From Caulobacterales bacterium (GTDB lineage: Bacteria; Pseudomonadota; Alphaproteobacteria; Caulobacterales; Caulobacteraceae), in assembly GCA_019510435.1 (NCBI GenBank), contig JAEKKJ010000032.1:1-32820 (forward strand): 32,820 bases of DNA. Reading direction: 5' to 3'. Positions 14,134 to 22,187 of this stretch are shown here, in pieces; position 1 is the first letter of the stretch, and every line of letters starts with the position of its first letter. The notes beneath the pieces are model-generated. The model saw nothing but the letters and a program-made list of their open reading frames with translations. It was not told where the DNA came from and made no database searches. A program made the position numbers and the translations under genes.

Positions 14134-15501
14134 ATGAGCGAAGAGAACAAGGGCCCCCCGCGCGAGGGCAGCCTCGATGCGCCGTTCCGGCGCCCGATCC
14201 TGTGGCGTGACGACGACTACTATGACCTGGAAAAGGTGCACGCCGAGCTGCAGCGGCAGTTCGACGTCTGTCACACCTGCCGGCGCTGCTTCAACCTGTG
14301 CGACAGCTTCCCGCGCATGTTCGACGCCATCGACGAGGGCCCTACGGGCGAGATCGACGGCATCGGCCCCAAGGAGCACGCCCACGTCGCGGAGGCGTGC
14401 ACGCTCTGCGACATGTGCTTCCTGACCAAGTGCCCCTATGTGCCGCCGCACCCCTTCGACATCGACATCCCGCACCTGATCCTGCGCTACCGGGCGGCCA
14501 AGCGCCGGGCCGGCGAGAAGGAATGGGTGCGCGAGCAGCTGGGCGAGACCGATCGCAACGGCAAGCTGGCCAAGCCCGTGGCGGGCCTCGCCAACTGGGC
14601 CACGGCGCGCAAGAACACGCCGCTGCGGGGCCTCCTGGAGGCGATCGCCAAGATCGACGCCGAGGCCGAGCTGCCCAAGTACCATTCGAAGACGGCCAGC
14701 GACCGGCTGAAGGATCCACTGGCGCCGAACCCGGCGGGTCCGGCCTTCGGCCAGCGCAAGGTGGCGCTCTATGCCACCTGCTTTGTCGACTACAACAAGC
14801 CCGACACCGCCGTGGCGGCGGCCCGCGTGCTGGCGCACCAGGGCTGCGAAGTAAAGCTGGTCTATCCGGAATGCTGCCGCATGCCGCAGCTGGAGGCGGG
14901 CGACCTCAAGACCGTGGCCGGCGCGGCCGAGCGGGTGGCCAAGGCGTTCGCGCCCTACATCGAGCAGGGCTACGACGTGGTGGCGCTCACCGCCTCCTGC
15001 GGGCTGATGATGAAGTTCGAATGGCCGCTGATGCTGCCCGAGGACCATGCGGTGGGCCGGCTGTCGGCGGCGACCAAGGACATCTGCGAATATGTGCTGG
15101 AGCTCTCCAAGGCCCATGGCCTGACGCCGGGGCTGAACCCGGTGGAGGGCGGCGCCACGGTGCACCACGCGTGCCACGCCCGGGCCCAGAACATGGGCGC
15201 CAAGTCCGCGGAGATGCTGCGCCTGATCCCGGGCCTGAAGGTGGACCTGGTCGAGCGGTGCTCGGGCCACGGCGGCACCTTCGGCGTGATGAAGTCCACC
15301 CACGCGGTCGCCAACAAGGTCGGCCGCGCCGCGGCGCGACTGGTGGCCGCCAAGGGGAATGAAACCCTCTGCTCGGATTGCCCGTTGGCCTGCAAGCACC
15401 TCGTGCAGCTGATCGCCGACGACACCGCGGCCGATGCGCCGCCCGCGCCCCGGGAAGCGCATCCGATCGAGGTGATGGCCCGCGCCTACGGAGTGTCCTG
15501 A
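14134..15501 (+). CDS. double 4Fe-4S protein with HdrD/GlcF-like cysteine-rich domains
   Basis: The 455-residue cytosolic protein has two ferredoxin-type clusters near the N-terminus: Cys46, 49, 52, 56 (CHTCRRCFNLC) and Cys89, 92, 95, 100 (CTLCDMCFLTKC). Two cysteine-rich CCG-like domains follow: ATCFVDYNKPD with YPECCRMPQLEAGD (about 210-260) and HHACHARAQNMG with ERCSGHGGTFG and CSDCPLACKHL (about 345-435). This is the layout of heterodisulfide reductase HdrD and glycolate oxidase GlcF subunits, but no flavin subunit gene is adjacent. Rubrerythrin lies upstream and DUF3501 begins one base after the stop, so an electron-transfer role to rubrerythrin is inferred. A six-codon frame (14117-14137) overlaps its ATG. 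Confidence 0.88.
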   Translation: MSEENKGPPREGSLDAPFRRPILWRDDDYYDLEKVHAELQRQFDVCHTCRRCFNLCDSFPRMFDAIDEGPTGEIDGIGPKEHAHVAEACTLCDMCFLTKCPYVPPHPFDIDIPHLILRYRAAKRRAGEKEWVREQLGETDRNGKLAKPVAGLANWATARKNTPLRGLLEAIAKIDAEAELPKYHSKTASDRLKDPLAPNPAGPAFGQRKVALYATCFVDYNKPDTAVAAARVLAHQGCEVKLVYPECCRMPQLEAGDLKTVAGAAERVAKAFAPYIEQGYDVVALTASCGLMMKFEWPLMLPEDHAVGRLSAATKDICEYVLELSKAHGLTPGLNPVEGGATVHHACHARAQNMGAKSAEMLRLIPGLKVDLVERCSGHGGTFGVMKSTHAVANKVGRAAARLVAAKGNETLCSDCPLACKHLVQLIADDTAADAPPAPREAHPIEVMARAYGVS

Positions 15502-15502
15502 C

Positions 15503-16096
15503 ATGCCGCTCGACCAGCGCCGGATCGAACCGGCGGACCTTCTGCCCGACACCGAGTTCGCCATGCGCCGCAAGGACTGGCGCGCCGAGCTCCTGCCGGT
15601 GAAGCGGCTGCGCCGCATCGAGCTCGGGCCCAGCTGCACCTTCTACTTCGAATGCTACGACACCATGCTCTTCCAGGTGCAGGAGATGCTGCTGATCGAG
15701 AAGGGCGGCGCGGCCCAGGTGCCGGACGAGCTGGCGGCCTACAACCCGCTGATTCCTCAAGGGTCTGAGCTGGTGGCCACGGTGATGTTCGAGATCGACG
15801 ACCCCGTGCGGCGCGAGGCCCTGCTGGCGCGGCTGGGCGGGGTGGAGGACTGCTTCTTCCTGCAGGTGGGCGACACGCGGGTGGCCGCGGTTCCGGAAGG
15901 GGATGTCGAGCGGACGCGCGACGACGGCAAGACCAGCTCGGTCCACTTCCTGCGCTTCCCGCTGAGGGCCGAGCACATCGCGGTGTTCCGCGATCCCTCG
16001 ACCCAGATCCTGGTGGGCTGCAGCCACGAGCGCTACAGCCACCTCGCGGGCCTGTCGCCGGCGACGCGGGCCGAGCTGGCGCGCGACTTCGCCTGA
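15503..16096 (+). CDS. DUF3501 family protein
   Basis: The 197-residue soluble protein fits the DUF3501 family: RRIEPADLLPDTEFAMRRKDWR at the start, RIELGPSCTFYFECYDTMLFQVQEMLLIEKG in the middle and HFLRFPLRAEHIAVFRDPSTQILVGCSHERYSH near the end. Its biochemical role is unknown. The start follows the Fe-S gene stop by a single base, which is translational coupling and suggests a complex or obligate pair. The family is repeatedly found with the HdrD-like Fe-S protein and a short rubrerythrin. Confidence 0.88.
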   Translation: MPLDQRRIEPADLLPDTEFAMRRKDWRAELLPVKRLRRIELGPSCTFYFECYDTMLFQVQEMLLIEKGGAAQVPDELAAYNPLIPQGSELVATVMFEIDDPVRREALLARLGGVEDCFFLQVGDTRVAAVPEGDVERTRDDGKTSSVHFLRFPLRAEHIAVFRDPSTQILVGCSHERYSHLAGLSPATRAELARDFA

Positions 16097-16127
16097 GGGA
16101 CTTCGCCAGAGGGTTTTCGATTGAGGT

Positions 16128-16174
16128 GGGCCCGCCGCCGCCTTGCCCTGGAGAGTGGCGGCGGCGGCGGGTCC
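16128..16174. terminator. long GC stem between convergent genes
   Basis: GGGCCCGCCGCCGCC (16128-16142) pairs with GGCGGCGGCGGCGGGTCC (16157-16174) over about 15 bp around a 14-base loop. It lies between the DUF3501 stop and the PEP-CTERM stop and probably ends transcription from both sides, although neither side has a real T-run. Confidence 0.5.
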
Positions 16175-16178
16175 GGTC

Positions 16179-16790
16179 TTAGGCCAGGGCCTGCACCCGA
16201 CGGCGCAGTCGCACCAGGCCGCCGACACCCCCGAAGCCCAGGATCATCATCGCCCAGGTCGCCGGTTCGGGCACCAGGGCCTGGACCCCGCCGAGGCGGA
16301 TCTGGGCGATGTCATCCAGGGCCGCGCTGGACATCACCACGATGCTCTGGATGTGCTGGCCGTTGGCGGCGGCGACGTTGAAGAAGTTGTTGCCCGCCGC
16401 CTTCAGGGCGTAGACGCCGCCGAAGCCGTTGCCGAACTGATCGTAGGCGAAGATCGAGGTCGTCCCGTTCGCCGCGGCGTTGAGGTTGAACTCGGCGCCG
16501 GTGAAGGTCAGCGTCGGGTTGACCAGGCTGAACAGCAGGAAGTTGAACGTGCCGGTGGCCGCGACGATCTTCTGGCCCTGGACGCTCAGGTTCTCCGCGC
16601 CGGTGAAGGTCAGGGCGGTGTTGCTGGGCCCGACCGTGCCATCGATGAAGAAGTCCAGGGGGCCCGCATCCAGGGTCACGGGATCGAGCGCGCCCGGGGC
16701 AGTGCCGGGCAATACCGTGATGTCCGCCAGGGCGGGCCCGGCCAAGAGCAGCGCAAGGCCGCCTGCCAGGATCGAAGTTCGTAGTTTCAT
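16179..16790 (-). CDS. PEPxxWA-CTERM sorted surface protein
   Basis: From ATG 16790 (AAGGA nine bases upstream) the 203-residue protein has a signal peptide (MKLRTSILAGGLALLLAGPA) and ends with the sorting tail VPEPATWAMMILGFGG, a hydrophobic segment and RLRRR. That tail is recognised by an exosortase of the PEP-CTERM system. The mature part is rich in Asn, Thr, Phe and Gly with repeated LTFTGAE motifs (two copies), low in charge, as is common for such surface or matrix proteins. No exosortase or polysaccharide gene lies in the window, so sorting depends on genes elsewhere. It is divergent from a YceI gene. Confidence 0.88.
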   Translation of the reverse strand: MKLRTSILAGGLALLLAGPALADITVLPGTAPGALDPVTLDAGPLDFFIDGTVGPSNTALTFTGAENLSVQGQKIVAATGTFNFLLFSLVNPTLTFTGAEFNLNAAANGTTSIFAYDQFGNGFGGVYALKAAGNNFFNVAAANGQHIQSIVVMSSAALDDIAQIRLGGVQALVPEPATWAMMILGFGGVGGLVRLRRRVQALA

Positions 16791-16882
16791 GGCGCCATAT
16801 CCTTCGTCGGCTGAGAGAGGCGCCCCCACCCAGCGCGACCGTAGGCGCCAAATGCGGCGCCGCAATAACGTAAGTGTGTCCC

Positions 16883-16911
16883 CACCATAAAATTGCAAAG
16901 CTGCACCATAA
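16883..16911. promoter_or_regulatory. two CACCATAA direct repeats 21 bases apart
   Basis: Identical octamers at 16883-16890 and 16904-16911 are spaced by exactly two helical turns, inside the only AT-rich stretch between the PEP-CTERM and YceI genes. Such spacing fits a regulator binding one DNA face. The regulator is unknown. Confidence 0.35.
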
Positions 16912-17066
16912 GGTTGATCTTCGCTTGGGCGCCGGCGCCCTGCGCCTAGGCATTCTTTCCAAGATCGCATCAGTCTTGGTCGAATTCCGCGGATTATCGC
17001 GCGAGAGTCCAAGCGCTACCTCGGATCCCGCCGCATGCCGCGGTGCAACATCCGAAAGGCCGCCCC

Positions 17067-17696
17067 ATGCGCCAGACCTCGAAGATCGCCGCGTACGGCC
17101 TCGCCGTCGCCCTCCTCGCCATCCCATCGCTCGTGGGGCCCGCCGCGCGCGCCCAGGGCTTCAGCAGCGCCCCGGCCGACGTGAAGGCCGGCGCCTATGT
17201 TCTGGATCCGAGCCACGGCAAGATCACCTGGTCGGTGAGCCACTTCGGCTTCTCCACCTATGTCGGCCAGTTCACCGGCGTGGCCGGCACGCTGAAGCTC
17301 GACCCCAAGCCTGAGGGCTCGGCCCTGGACGTGACCATCGACACCGCCTCGGTGGGCACCCTGAACCCGGCCCTCGACACCCACCTGAAGTCGCCGGACT
17401 TCCTCGATGCGGCCAAGTTCCCGCAGGCGACGTTCAAGGCCACCTCGGTGAAGCTGACCAGCGCCAAGACCGCCGACATCGCCGGCGACCTGACCCTGCA
17501 CGGCGTGACCAAGCCGGTGGTGGTCCAGGCCACGTTCAACCAGGCCGGCGTCGGGCCGGCGGATCACAAATATACGGTGGGCTTCGCCGGCGCGGCCGTG
17601 ATCAAGCGGTCCGACTTCGGCATCAAGACCTACGTTCCGTACGTGTCGGACGAGGTCACGCTGCAGATCGAGGCCGAGTTCAAGGCCGCGAGCTGA
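17067..17696 (+). CDS. YceI family periplasmic lipid-binding protein
   Basis: The 209-residue protein (ATG 17067, AAAGG nine bases upstream) has a signal peptide ending near AARAQG (residue 31). The mature part is the YceI lipocalin-like barrel: AYVLDPSHGKITWSVSHFGFS, VGQFTGVAGTLKLD, LKSPDFLDAAKFPQATFK, ADIAGDLTLHGVTKPVV and KRSDFGIKTYVPYVSDEVTL are the usual conserved blocks. Members bind isoprenoids such as polyprenyl chains; the exact ligand here is not evident. It stands alone, divergent from the PEP-CTERM gene, and ends next to a repeat element. Confidence 0.93.
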   Translation: MRQTSKIAAYGLAVALLAIPSLVGPAARAQGFSSAPADVKAGAYVLDPSHGKITWSVSHFGFSTYVGQFTGVAGTLKLDPKPEGSALDVTIDTASVGTLNPALDTHLKSPDFLDAAKFPQATFKATSVKLTSAKTADIAGDLTLHGVTKPVVVQATFNQAGVGPADHKYTVGFAGAAVIKRSDFGIKTYVPYVSDEVTLQIEAEFKAAS

Positions 17697-17704
17697 GGGT
17701 GCGA

Positions 17705-17816
17705 ATTGCTCCCCTCAGGGGGAGTTCCCGAGAAGCGAGCGAGGGGGTTTCCTCTGCGGAGTCAGTTGAGGAAACCCCCTCCGGCCTTCAGCCGCCTCCC
17801 CAGAGGGGGAGGAATT
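17705..17816. repeat. intergenic inverted-repeat element
   Basis: A perfect 14-bp inverted repeat, GAGGGGGTTTCCTC (17741-17754) with GAGGAAACCCCCTC (17768-17781), is flanked by smaller stems CTCCCCTCAGGGGGAG and CCTCCCCAGAGGGGGAGG. It lies between convergent yceI and thiolase genes and may terminate both. It differs in sequence from the repeats at 5636 and 19051. Confidence 0.65.
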
Positions 17817-17824
17817 TATTTGAA

Positions 17825-19030
17825 TCAGAAGATTTCGAAGAGGCCGGCAGCCCCCATGCCGCCGCCGACGCACATGGTGACGACGCCATACTTCGCCCCG
17901 CGGCGCTTGCCCTCGTAGAGCAGGTGGGCGGTGCAGCGGGCGCCGGTCATGCCGTAGGGGTGGCCGATGGAGATCGAGCCGCCGGAGACGTTCAGGCGGT
18001 CGGCCGGGATGCCCAGCTTGTCGCGGCAGTAGAGCACCTGGCTGGCGAAGGCCTCGTTCAGCTCCCAGATGCCGATGTCGTCGATGGTCAGGCCGTTGCG
18101 CTCCAGCAGCTTGGGGATCGCGAACACGGGGCCGATGCCCATCTCCTCGGGACCGCACCCGGCCACGGCCATGCCGCGGTAGGCGCCGAGGGCCTTCAGG
18201 CCGCGCTTCTCGGCCTCCTTGCGCTCCATCAAGAGGATCGCGGCGGCGCCGTCGCTGAGCTGGCTGGCGTTGCCGGCGGTGACGAACTTGCCTTCCTTCA
18301 CATAGCGGCCGCCCTTGAACACCGGCTGCAGCTTCTGCAGGTCGGCCAGGGTGGTCTGCGGACGGTTGCCCTCGTCGGCGGAGATGGTGATCTCCTTGTC
18401 CGCGGTCTCGCCGGTCTCCTTGTTGACCAGCACCTTCATGACCGTGGTCACCGGCACGATCTCGTCGTTGAAGCGGCCCTCGGCCTGGGCCTGGGCGGTG
18501 CGCTGCTGGGACTGCAGGGCGTAGTCGTCCTGGGCCTCACGGCTGACGCCGTAGCGCTCGGCCACGATCTCGGCGGTCTCGATCATCGAGGTGGCCAGCT
18601 CCGGCACGTGCTCGGAGAGCCAGGGGTCGCGGGCCATGAAGCCGTTGATGTGGGCGTTCTGCACCAGGCTGATCGACTCGATGCCGGCGCCGATGGCGAC
18701 GGTGGCGCCGTCATTGATGATGTACTTGGCGGCGGTGGCCACGCCCATCAGGCCCGAGCTGCACTGGCGGTCGATGGTCATGCCGGAGACCGTGTTGGGC
18801 AGGCCGGCGCGCAGGGCGGCCTGGCGGGCGATGTTGTTGCCGGTCGTGCCCTGCTGCAGGGCCGAACCCATGGCGACGTCGTCGATCTCGCCCGGGTCGA
18901 CCCCCGCCTGGGCCACGACCGCCCGGATCGCCTCGGCGCCGAGGGTGGCGCCATAGGTGTTGTTGAAGGCGCCCCGATAGGCCTTGCCGATGGGGGTCCG
19001 CTTGGCGGCGACGATGACAGCTTCACGCAT
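17825..19030 (-). CDS. acetyl-CoA acyltransferase (thiolase)
   Basis: The 401-residue enzyme has all thiolase landmarks: nucleophile Cys90 in TIDRQCSSGLMGV, His357 in SISIGHPYGMTGAR and Cys387 in TMCVGGGMGAAGLFEIF, plus NEAFASQVL. It cleaves 3-ketoacyl-CoA with CoA (or condenses acetyl-CoA). The partner gene upstream on the same strand encodes the hydratase and dehydrogenase steps, so beta-oxidation is the likely role and FadA-type is the best description. About 160 bases with two structured repeats separate the two, so they may be expressed from one transcript with processing or from separate promoters. Confidence 0.93.
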   Translation of the reverse strand: MREAVIVAAKRTPIGKAYRGAFNNTYGATLGAEAIRAVVAQAGVDPGEIDDVAMGSALQQGTTGNNIARQAALRAGLPNTVSGMTIDRQCSSGLMGVATAAKYIINDGATVAIGAGIESISLVQNAHINGFMARDPWLSEHVPELATSMIETAEIVAERYGVSREAQDDYALQSQQRTAQAQAEGRFNDEIVPVTTVMKVLVNKETGETADKEITISADEGNRPQTTLADLQKLQPVFKGGRYVKEGKFVTAGNASQLSDGAAAILLMERKEAEKRGLKALGAYRGMAVAGCGPEEMGIGPVFAIPKLLERNGLTIDDIGIWELNEAFASQVLYCRDKLGIPADRLNVSGGSISIGHPYGMTGARCTAHLLYEGKRRGAKYGVVTMCVGGGMGAAGLFEIF

Positions 19031-19050
19031 GAGAGTGGGTCCTTTTCGAA

Positions 19051-19100
19051 TCCCTCCCTTGATGGGGAGGGACAGGCCGCGAAGCGGCCAGGGTGGGGGA
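19051..19100 (-). repeat. structured intergenic repeat, copy B (reverse)
   Basis: Read on the minus strand this is TCCCCCACCCTG, stem GGCCGC-TTC-GCGGCC, TGTCCCTCCCC, ATCA, AGGGAGGGA. It has the same layout as copies at 5636 and 19141 with a different stem sequence. With copy C it forms an inverted pair 40 bases apart. Confidence 0.75.
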
Positions 19101-19140
19101 GTGTGGGGCCAGAACTCGGGCGGGTGGGGATGATCCAGTC

Positions 19141-19192
19141 TTCCCCACCCTGCTCGCCTTCGGCGAGCTGTCCCTCCCCATTAAGGGGCGGG
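19141..19192 (+). repeat. structured intergenic repeat, copy C
   Basis: TTCCCCACCCTG, stem CTCGCC-TTC-GGCGAG, CTGTCCCTCCCC, ATTA, AGGGGCGGGA. It ends two bases before the stop codon of the beta-oxidation multienzyme gene and faces copy B. Confidence 0.75.
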
Positions 19193-19194
19193 AA

Positions 19195-21273
19195 CTACTT
19201 GTTGAGGTCGGCGAACTTGCCGCCGTCGGCGGCGAGCTTTTCCAGGCGGGCGGAGGGCTTGAAGTCGTCGCCCATGGCGCCCTGGAATTCCTGCATCTTG
19301 GCCAGCACCTTGGCCGGGCCGCCGATCTGGTCGCCGTAGAACATCGGGCCGCCGCGGTAGACCGGCCAGCCGTAACCGTTGACCCAGACCACGTCGATGT
19401 CGCTGGCGCGGATCGCCTTGCCCTCCTCGAGGATCTTCACGCCCTCGTTGATCATCGGGAAGATGCAGCGCTCCAGGATCTCCTCGTCCGAGATCTTGCG
19501 CGGGTTGCGGCCCGACTTGGCGATGAAGTCGTTGATGATCTTCTCGGTGACCGGGCTGGGCTTGGCGGTGCGGTTCTCGTCGTAGTCGTAGAAGCCGGCG
19601 CCGGTCTTCTGGCCGCGGCGGTCCATCTCGCAGAGCACGTCGCGCAGGGTCTCGCCCTTGGAGTTCTCCTTCACCCAGCCGATGTCGAGGCCGGCCAGGT
19701 CGCTCATGGCGAAGGGGCCCATGGGAAAGCCGAAGTCGTAGAGCACGCGGTCGATATCCCAGGGCATGGCGCCTTCCAGCACCAGCTTGTTGGCCTCGCG
19801 CTGGCGCTGGCTGAGCATGCGGTTGCCGATGAAGCCGGGGCAGACGCCGGCCAGGACCGCGATCTTGCCGATCTGCTTGGCCAGCTTCATCGAGGTGGCG
19901 ATCACGTCCTTGGCGGTCTTCTCACCGCGGATGATCTCCAGGAGCTTCATGACATTGGCCGGCGAGAAGAAGTGCAGGCCGATCACGTCCTGCGGCCGGC
20001 TGGTCACCGAGGCGATCTCGTCGACGTTCAGGTAGCTGGTGTTGGACGCCAGGATCGCGCCCGGCTTGGCGATCTTGTCGAGCCGCGTGAAGACGTCCTT
20101 CTTGATGTCCATCCGCTCGAACACGGCCTCGATGATGAGGTCGCAGTCGGCCAGGGCCTCGAGCTCGAGCGAGCCGGTCAGCCGGCTCATCCGCGCCTCG
20201 GTCTCTTCCGGCTTGGCGCCGCGCGAGCGCTCGTAGTTCTTGCGGATCGTGGTGAGGCCCCGCTCCAGCGCGTCCTGCTTGACCTCGACGATGGTCACCG
20301 GGATGCCGACGTTGGCGAAGTTCATCGAGATGCCGCCGCCCATGGTGCCGGCGCCCAGGACGCCCACCTTCTTGATCTCGCGCAGCGGGGTGTCGTCCGG
20401 CACGTCCGGGATCTTGGCGGCGGTGCGCTCGGCGAAGAAGTAGTAGCGCTGGGCCGCCGACTGCGGGCCGGTCATCAGCTCCATGAACAGCTTGCGCTCG
20501 ACGGCCAGGCCCTCATCGAAGCTGGCCGAGTTCACCGCCGCCTCGACGCAGCGGATGTTGTACTCGGGCGCCAGAAAGCCGCGGAACTTGCGGGCGTTGG
20601 CCTTGCGGAAGTCGGCGAAGATTTCCGGGTGGCCCTTGGCGGCCTCCAGCTTGGCGTTGTTGTCGCGCACCTTCACCAGGGGCTTGCCCTCGGCGACCAG
20701 CTTGCGGGCGAAGCCGACGGCGCCCTCGCGCAGCTTGCCCTCCTCGACGATCTCGTCGACCAGGCCCATGGCCAGGGCCTCCTTGGCGGGCGCGTGGCGG
20801 CCGGAGGTCATCATCTCCAGCGCCTTCTCGACGCCGGCGATGCGGGGCAGGCGCTGGGTGCCGCCGGCGCCGGGCAGCAGGCCCAGGTTCACTTCCGGCA
20901 GGCCCAGGCGGGCGGTCGGCACGGCGACGCGATAGTGGGCGCAGAGGGCCACTTCCAGGCCGCCGCCCAGGGCGGTGCCGTGGATCGCAGCCACCACCGG
21001 CTTGGGGGAGTTCTCCATGGTCGCCTGGACCTCGGGCAGGCTTGCGCCCTTCATGGCGCCGCCGAACTCGGTGATGTCGGCTCCGGCGATGAACGTGCGG
21101 CCGTCGCAGATCAGCACGATGGCCTTGGCGTCGCTGGCGATGGCCTGTTTGAAGCCCTCGGAGAGGCCGTCGCGCACATTGGCCGACAGGGCGTTCACCG
21201 GCGGCGAGTTCAGGATCACCAGGGCGACGTCGCCGTCCCGTTCCAGCCTGGTCACCGAATTGATCTCGGTCAT
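19195..21273 (-). CDS. multifunctional enoyl-CoA hydratase / 3-hydroxyacyl-CoA dehydrogenase (FadB/FadJ-like)
   Basis: The 692-residue protein is a fusion. Residues 1-190 are a crotonase fold with the oxyanion segment FIAGADITEF and the two catalytic Glu of hydratases, Glu107 (HGTALGGGLEVAL) and Glu127 (LGLPEVNLGLLPGAGGTQR). From about 300 a dehydrogenase begins with the NAD motif VGVLGAGTMGGGIS, the catalytic region VIGLHFFSPANVMKLLEII and AGVCPGFIGNR, ending in two helical domains with DLAGLDIGW and YRGGPMFYGDQ. It hydrates trans-2-enoyl-CoA and oxidises the L-3-hydroxy product. GGGGAAG precedes the ATG. It pairs with the thiolase downstream and diverges from an SDR gene. Confidence 0.93.
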   Translation of the reverse strand: MTEINSVTRLERDGDVALVILNSPPVNALSANVRDGLSEGFKQAIASDAKAIVLICDGRTFIAGADITEFGGAMKGASLPEVQATMENSPKPVVAAIHGTALGGGLEVALCAHYRVAVPTARLGLPEVNLGLLPGAGGTQRLPRIAGVEKALEMMTSGRHAPAKEALAMGLVDEIVEEGKLREGAVGFARKLVAEGKPLVKVRDNNAKLEAAKGHPEIFADFRKANARKFRGFLAPEYNIRCVEAAVNSASFDEGLAVERKLFMELMTGPQSAAQRYYFFAERTAAKIPDVPDDTPLREIKKVGVLGAGTMGGGISMNFANVGIPVTIVEVKQDALERGLTTIRKNYERSRGAKPEETEARMSRLTGSLELEALADCDLIIEAVFERMDIKKDVFTRLDKIAKPGAILASNTSYLNVDEIASVTSRPQDVIGLHFFSPANVMKLLEIIRGEKTAKDVIATSMKLAKQIGKIAVLAGVCPGFIGNRMLSQRQREANKLVLEGAMPWDIDRVLYDFGFPMGPFAMSDLAGLDIGWVKENSKGETLRDVLCEMDRRGQKTGAGFYDYDENRTAKPSPVTEKIINDFIAKSGRNPRKISDEEILERCIFPMINEGVKILEEGKAIRASDIDVVWVNGYGWPVYRGGPMFYGDQIGGPAKVLAKMQEFQGAMGDDFKPSARLEKLAADGGKFADLNK

Positions 21274-21404
21274 GAAGTCTTCCCCGAAAAAATGCTGCCG
21301 ACCGCTCGCTCAAAAATCTGGCGGCCGTGAAATTCAAACGCGTGTTATAGGCCCCGCCGGGCATGGCCAAGTCAATCGTGCCGCATACGGAAGGGGAGCT
21401 GGAA

Positions 21405-22181
21405 ATGGCGTCGAATCTGTTTTCGCTGGACGGCAAGGTGGCGCTGGTGACCGGCGGCTCGCGCGGCATCGGCAAGATGATCGCCAAGGGCTTCCTGGAG
21501 GCCGGCTGCCGCAAGGTCTACATCTCGTCGCGCAAGGCCATGGCCTGCGACGCCACCGCCGAGGAGCTGGGCCCGCAGTGCGTGTCGCTGCCGCAGGACG
21601 TCTCGACGGTGGAGGGCTGCAAGGCCCTGACCCAGCGCTACCTGCAGCACGAGGACAAGCTCGACATCCTGCTCAACAACGCCGGCGCCGCCTGGGGCGC
21701 GGAGTTCGACGAGTTCCCGGAAAGCGGCTGGGACAAGGTCATGGACCTGAACCTGAAATCGCCGTTCTTCCTGACCCAGGCGCTGCACGGGACCCTGGCC
21801 GCCAGCGGCAGCCACGAGCGGCCATCCAAGGTGATCAACATCGCCTCGATCGACGGGATCCGGCTGAACCCGCAGGAGACCTATTCGTACCATGCCTCCA
21901 AGGCGGGCCTGATCTACCTGACCCGGCGCATGGCGGCGCGGCTGATCCAGGACCACATCGTGGTGAGCGCCATAGCCCCCGGCGCCTTCGCCTCCGACAT
22001 GAACCGCGTCGCCCGCGACCACTCTGAGGAGACCGCCAGCCGCATCCCCTCGCGCCGCATCGGCACCGACGAGGACATGCAGGGCGTGGCGGTCTACCTG
22101 GCCAGCCGCGCGGGCGACTATGTGGTCGGCCAGACCATCGCGGTGGACGGCGGCGTGGCCCTGGCGCAGCTGGCGGTCTGA
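21405..22181 (+). CDS. RhlG-like short-chain dehydrogenase/reductase
   Basis: From ATG 21405 (GGGGAGC five bases upstream; an ATG at 21363 would add 14 residues without a ribosome site) the product has 258 residues. Classical SDR motifs are present: TGGSRGIG at 16-23 for the dinucleotide, LLNNAGAAWGAEF at 89-101, catalytic Ser148, Tyr162 and Lys166 (SYHASKAG), and APGAFASDMNR. The overall sequence resembles RhlG and related 3-ketoacyl reductases, which use NADPH. The start MASNLFSLDGKVALVTGG supports this. Divergence from the beta-oxidation multienzyme suggests a shared fatty-acid-related control, but no specific substrate can be named. Confidence 0.88.
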   Translation: MASNLFSLDGKVALVTGGSRGIGKMIAKGFLEAGCRKVYISSRKAMACDATAEELGPQCVSLPQDVSTVEGCKALTQRYLQHEDKLDILLNNAGAAWGAEFDEFPESGWDKVMDLNLKSPFFLTQALHGTLAASGSHERPSKVINIASIDGIRLNPQETYSYHASKAGLIYLTRRMAARLIQDHIVVSAIAPGAFASDMNRVARDHSEETASRIPSRRIGTDEDMQGVAVYLASRAGDYVVGQTIAVDGGVALAQLAV

Positions 22182-22187
22182 GGCCGC

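Noticed and set aside
16894..16908. TGGTGCAGCTTTGCA on the minus strand, like a sigma-54 -24/-12 promoter for the PEP-CTERM gene
   Set aside because: The GG to GC spacing is nine bases instead of the required ten, and the CAC of the -24 element is not kept.
21324..21357. FadR-like operator around AACGCGTGTT between the FadB-like gene and the SDR gene
   Set aside because: The symmetry is short and imperfect, and no regulator is nearby to support it.
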